Shown here in pieces: positions 5,799 through 6,989 of a stretch of 6,989 nt of DNA. The position numbers and the translations under genes were made by a program. The stretch lies in the NCBI GenBank assembly GCA_903845315.1, contig CAIMWY010000090.1, positions 1 through 6,989 on the forward strand. The letters run 5' to 3'. The stretch comes from an uncultured Burkholderiales bacterium (GTDB lineage: Bacteria; Pseudomonadota; Gammaproteobacteria; Burkholderiales; Burkholderiaceae). Numbering within the stretch: the stretch's first letter is position 1; every line of letters starts with the position of its first letter. The notes below the pieces were generated by a model. It was not told the origin of the DNA and ran no database searches. It saw nothing but the letters and a program-made list of their open reading frames with translations.

Positions 5799-6989
5799 AT
5801 GACCCAATCCATCCATCCCGTCGATGAACATTTGCCCACCGGCAAACTGGCAGCACTAGGTCTCCAACATGTGCTGGTGATGTACGCTGGAGCCGTGGCT
5901 GTGCCCCTCATCGTGGGCCGCGCCTTGAAGCTCAGCCCCGAGCAAGTGGCGATGCTGATCTCGGCTGACTTGTTTGTTTGCGGCCTAGTCACCCTGATTC
6001 AGTCCTGGGGCGCAACTCAGTGGTTTGGCATTCGTCTGCCGGTGATGATGGGCGTGACCTTTGCAGCCGTGGCACCGATGGTGTCGATGGCCAATGCAAA
6101 CCCTGGCGATGCAGGAGCACAACTGATCTTTGGCGCCATCATTGGCGCAGGTGTCATCTCTATCTTGATTGCACCCATCGTCAGCCGACTGCTGCGGTTT
6201 TTTCCGCCTGTGGTGACAGGCACCATCATTGCCGTGATCGGCATCAGCTTGATGCGCATTGGCATCAACTGGATTTTTGGCAACCCCTTTGGCCCCACAG
6301 CGCCTTCGATCGTGAACCCTGAGCATGCCAAATGGTTGGCGGATGCTACGGCAGCCGCCTCGGCGCCGGGCTCCATCTTGCCGGCCGTGCCCAAAGATTT
6401 GGCGCTTGTGGCCAAGCTGCCCAACCCAAAATATGCCGACCTCACCGGTGTGGGCATTGCTGCACTGGTGCTCGTTTCAATCTTGTTGATCGCCAAGTAC
6501 GCACGTGGCTTCATTGCCAACATCTCGGTCTTGCTTGGCATCATCGTGGGTGGGGTCGTGGCCACGGCCATGGGCTTGATGAATTTCGACAAGGTGGGCA
6601 AAGCCGCTTGGTTCGACGTGGTGTTGCCGTTCCAATTTGGCCTGCCCGTGTTTGACCCGGTGCTCATCCTCACCATGACGTTGGTGATGATCGTGGTGAT
6701 GATCGAATCCACCGGCATGTTCTTGGCCTTGGGCGAAATGACCGACCGGCATGTGGACCGCGCAGCCTTAACGCGTGGTCTGCTTACCGATGGCCTAGGC
6801 ACTTTGATTGGTGGCATCTTCAACACCTTTCCCTACACCAGCTTTTCGCAAAACGTCGGGCTGGTTGCCGTCACCGGTGTGAAGAGCCGTTTTGTCTGCG
6901 TAGCAGGCGGCCTCATCTTGATCGTCTTAGGCGTGATTCCCAAAATGGCTGCTCTCGTCGAATCGCTGCCCACCGTGGTGTTGGGAGGT
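5799..6989 (+). CDS. NCS2-family purine permease (xanthine/urate type), 3' end outside window
   Basis: This is a proton-coupled nucleobase transporter of the inner membrane. The frame is open from ATG at 5799 to the window edge (397 codons of a usual 430-500), with AGGAG five bases before the start. Family marks are QHVLVMYAG in the first membrane helix (H24), GVTFAAVAPM in the third (85-94), an acidic IESTG in the eighth (E303), D331 in LLTDGLGTLIGG and the family signature QNVGLVAVTG (351-360). The spacing E303-D331-Q351 equals what I recall for E. coli urate permease UacT/YgfU (E270, D298, Q318), and Met307 matches its Met274 where xanthine permease XanQ has Asp. This favours urate or urate/xanthine uptake over uracil, as inference. 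A Pro/Ala-rich segment (about 160-212) makes the loop between mid-protein helices longer than in those E. coli proteins. It diverges from the secretion operon, and the promoter region carries two palindromes. Confidence 0.93.
   Translation, partial: MTQSIHPVDEHLPTGKLAALGLQHVLVMYAGAVAVPLIVGRALKLSPEQVAMLISADLFVCGLVTLIQSWGATQWFGIRLPVMMGVTFAAVAPMVSMANANPGDAGAQLIFGAIIGAGVISILIAPIVSRLLRFFPPVVTGTIIAVIGISLMRIGINWIFGNPFGPTAPSIVNPEHAKWLADATAAASAPGSILPAVPKDLALVAKLPNPKYADLTGVGIAALVLVSILLIAKYARGFIANISVLLGIIVGGVVATAMGLMNFDKVGKAAWFDVVLPFQFGLPVFDPVLILTMTLVMIVVMIESTGMFLALGEMTDRHVDRAALTRGLLTDGLGTLIGGIFNTFPYTSFSQNVGLVAVTGVKSRFVCVAGGLILIVLGVIPKMAALVESLPTVVLGG

Noticed and set aside
6017..6826. Long open frame of 269 codons on the minus strand inside the permease gene
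   Set aside because: The protein is Met/Pro/Thr/Ala-rich with no recognisable domain. The plus strand encodes a clear NCS2 permease with all family motifs, so this is a codon-bias shadow.

Overview
The window looks like chromosomal DNA of a betaproteobacterium, most likely order Burkholderiales and perhaps a Comamonadaceae-type freshwater or soil organism. This is judged from protein style (a long E. coli-type ArgG, HlyB/HlyD/TolC proteins, an NCS2 purine permease), moderate GC and good Shine-Dalgarno sites. It is an inference from memory, not a database placement.

Layout. (1) Positions 1-755, plus strand: the 3' part of argG, argininosuccinate synthase, cut by the left window edge. (2) Positions 757-5640, minus strand: a compact three-gene type I secretion operon read right to left. 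Its order is an HlyB-like ABC exporter with a degenerate C39-like N-terminal domain, an HlyD-like periplasmic adaptor, and a TolC-family outer-membrane channel. The genes overlap by 4 and 11 bases, and the second and third use non-ATG starts (TTG and GTG) behind Shine-Dalgarno sites. (3) Positions 5641-5798: a divergent intergenic region with several symmetrical elements. (4) Positions 5799-6989, plus strand: a purine (xanthine/urate-type) permease of the NCS2 family, cut by the right window edge.

The three central genes together encode a complete one-step channel from cytoplasm to outside: inner-membrane ATPase/permease, periplasmic adaptor and outer-membrane duct. The exporter lacks the C39 protease residues, so the expected cargo is an unprocessed RTX-like or large adhesin-like protein with a C-terminal signal. 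No cargo gene lies in the window. argG and the permease are housekeeping or catabolic neighbours with no evident functional link to the secretion system.

The points most worth a second look are two abutting perfect palindromes over the likely permease promoter, an eight-G run inside the adaptor gene that could slip, the one-base gap between convergent argG and tolC stops, an intrinsic-terminator-like hairpin antisense inside tolC, and a variant Walker A motif in the exporter. I found no RNA genes, CRISPR arrays, insertion sequences or clearly new system.
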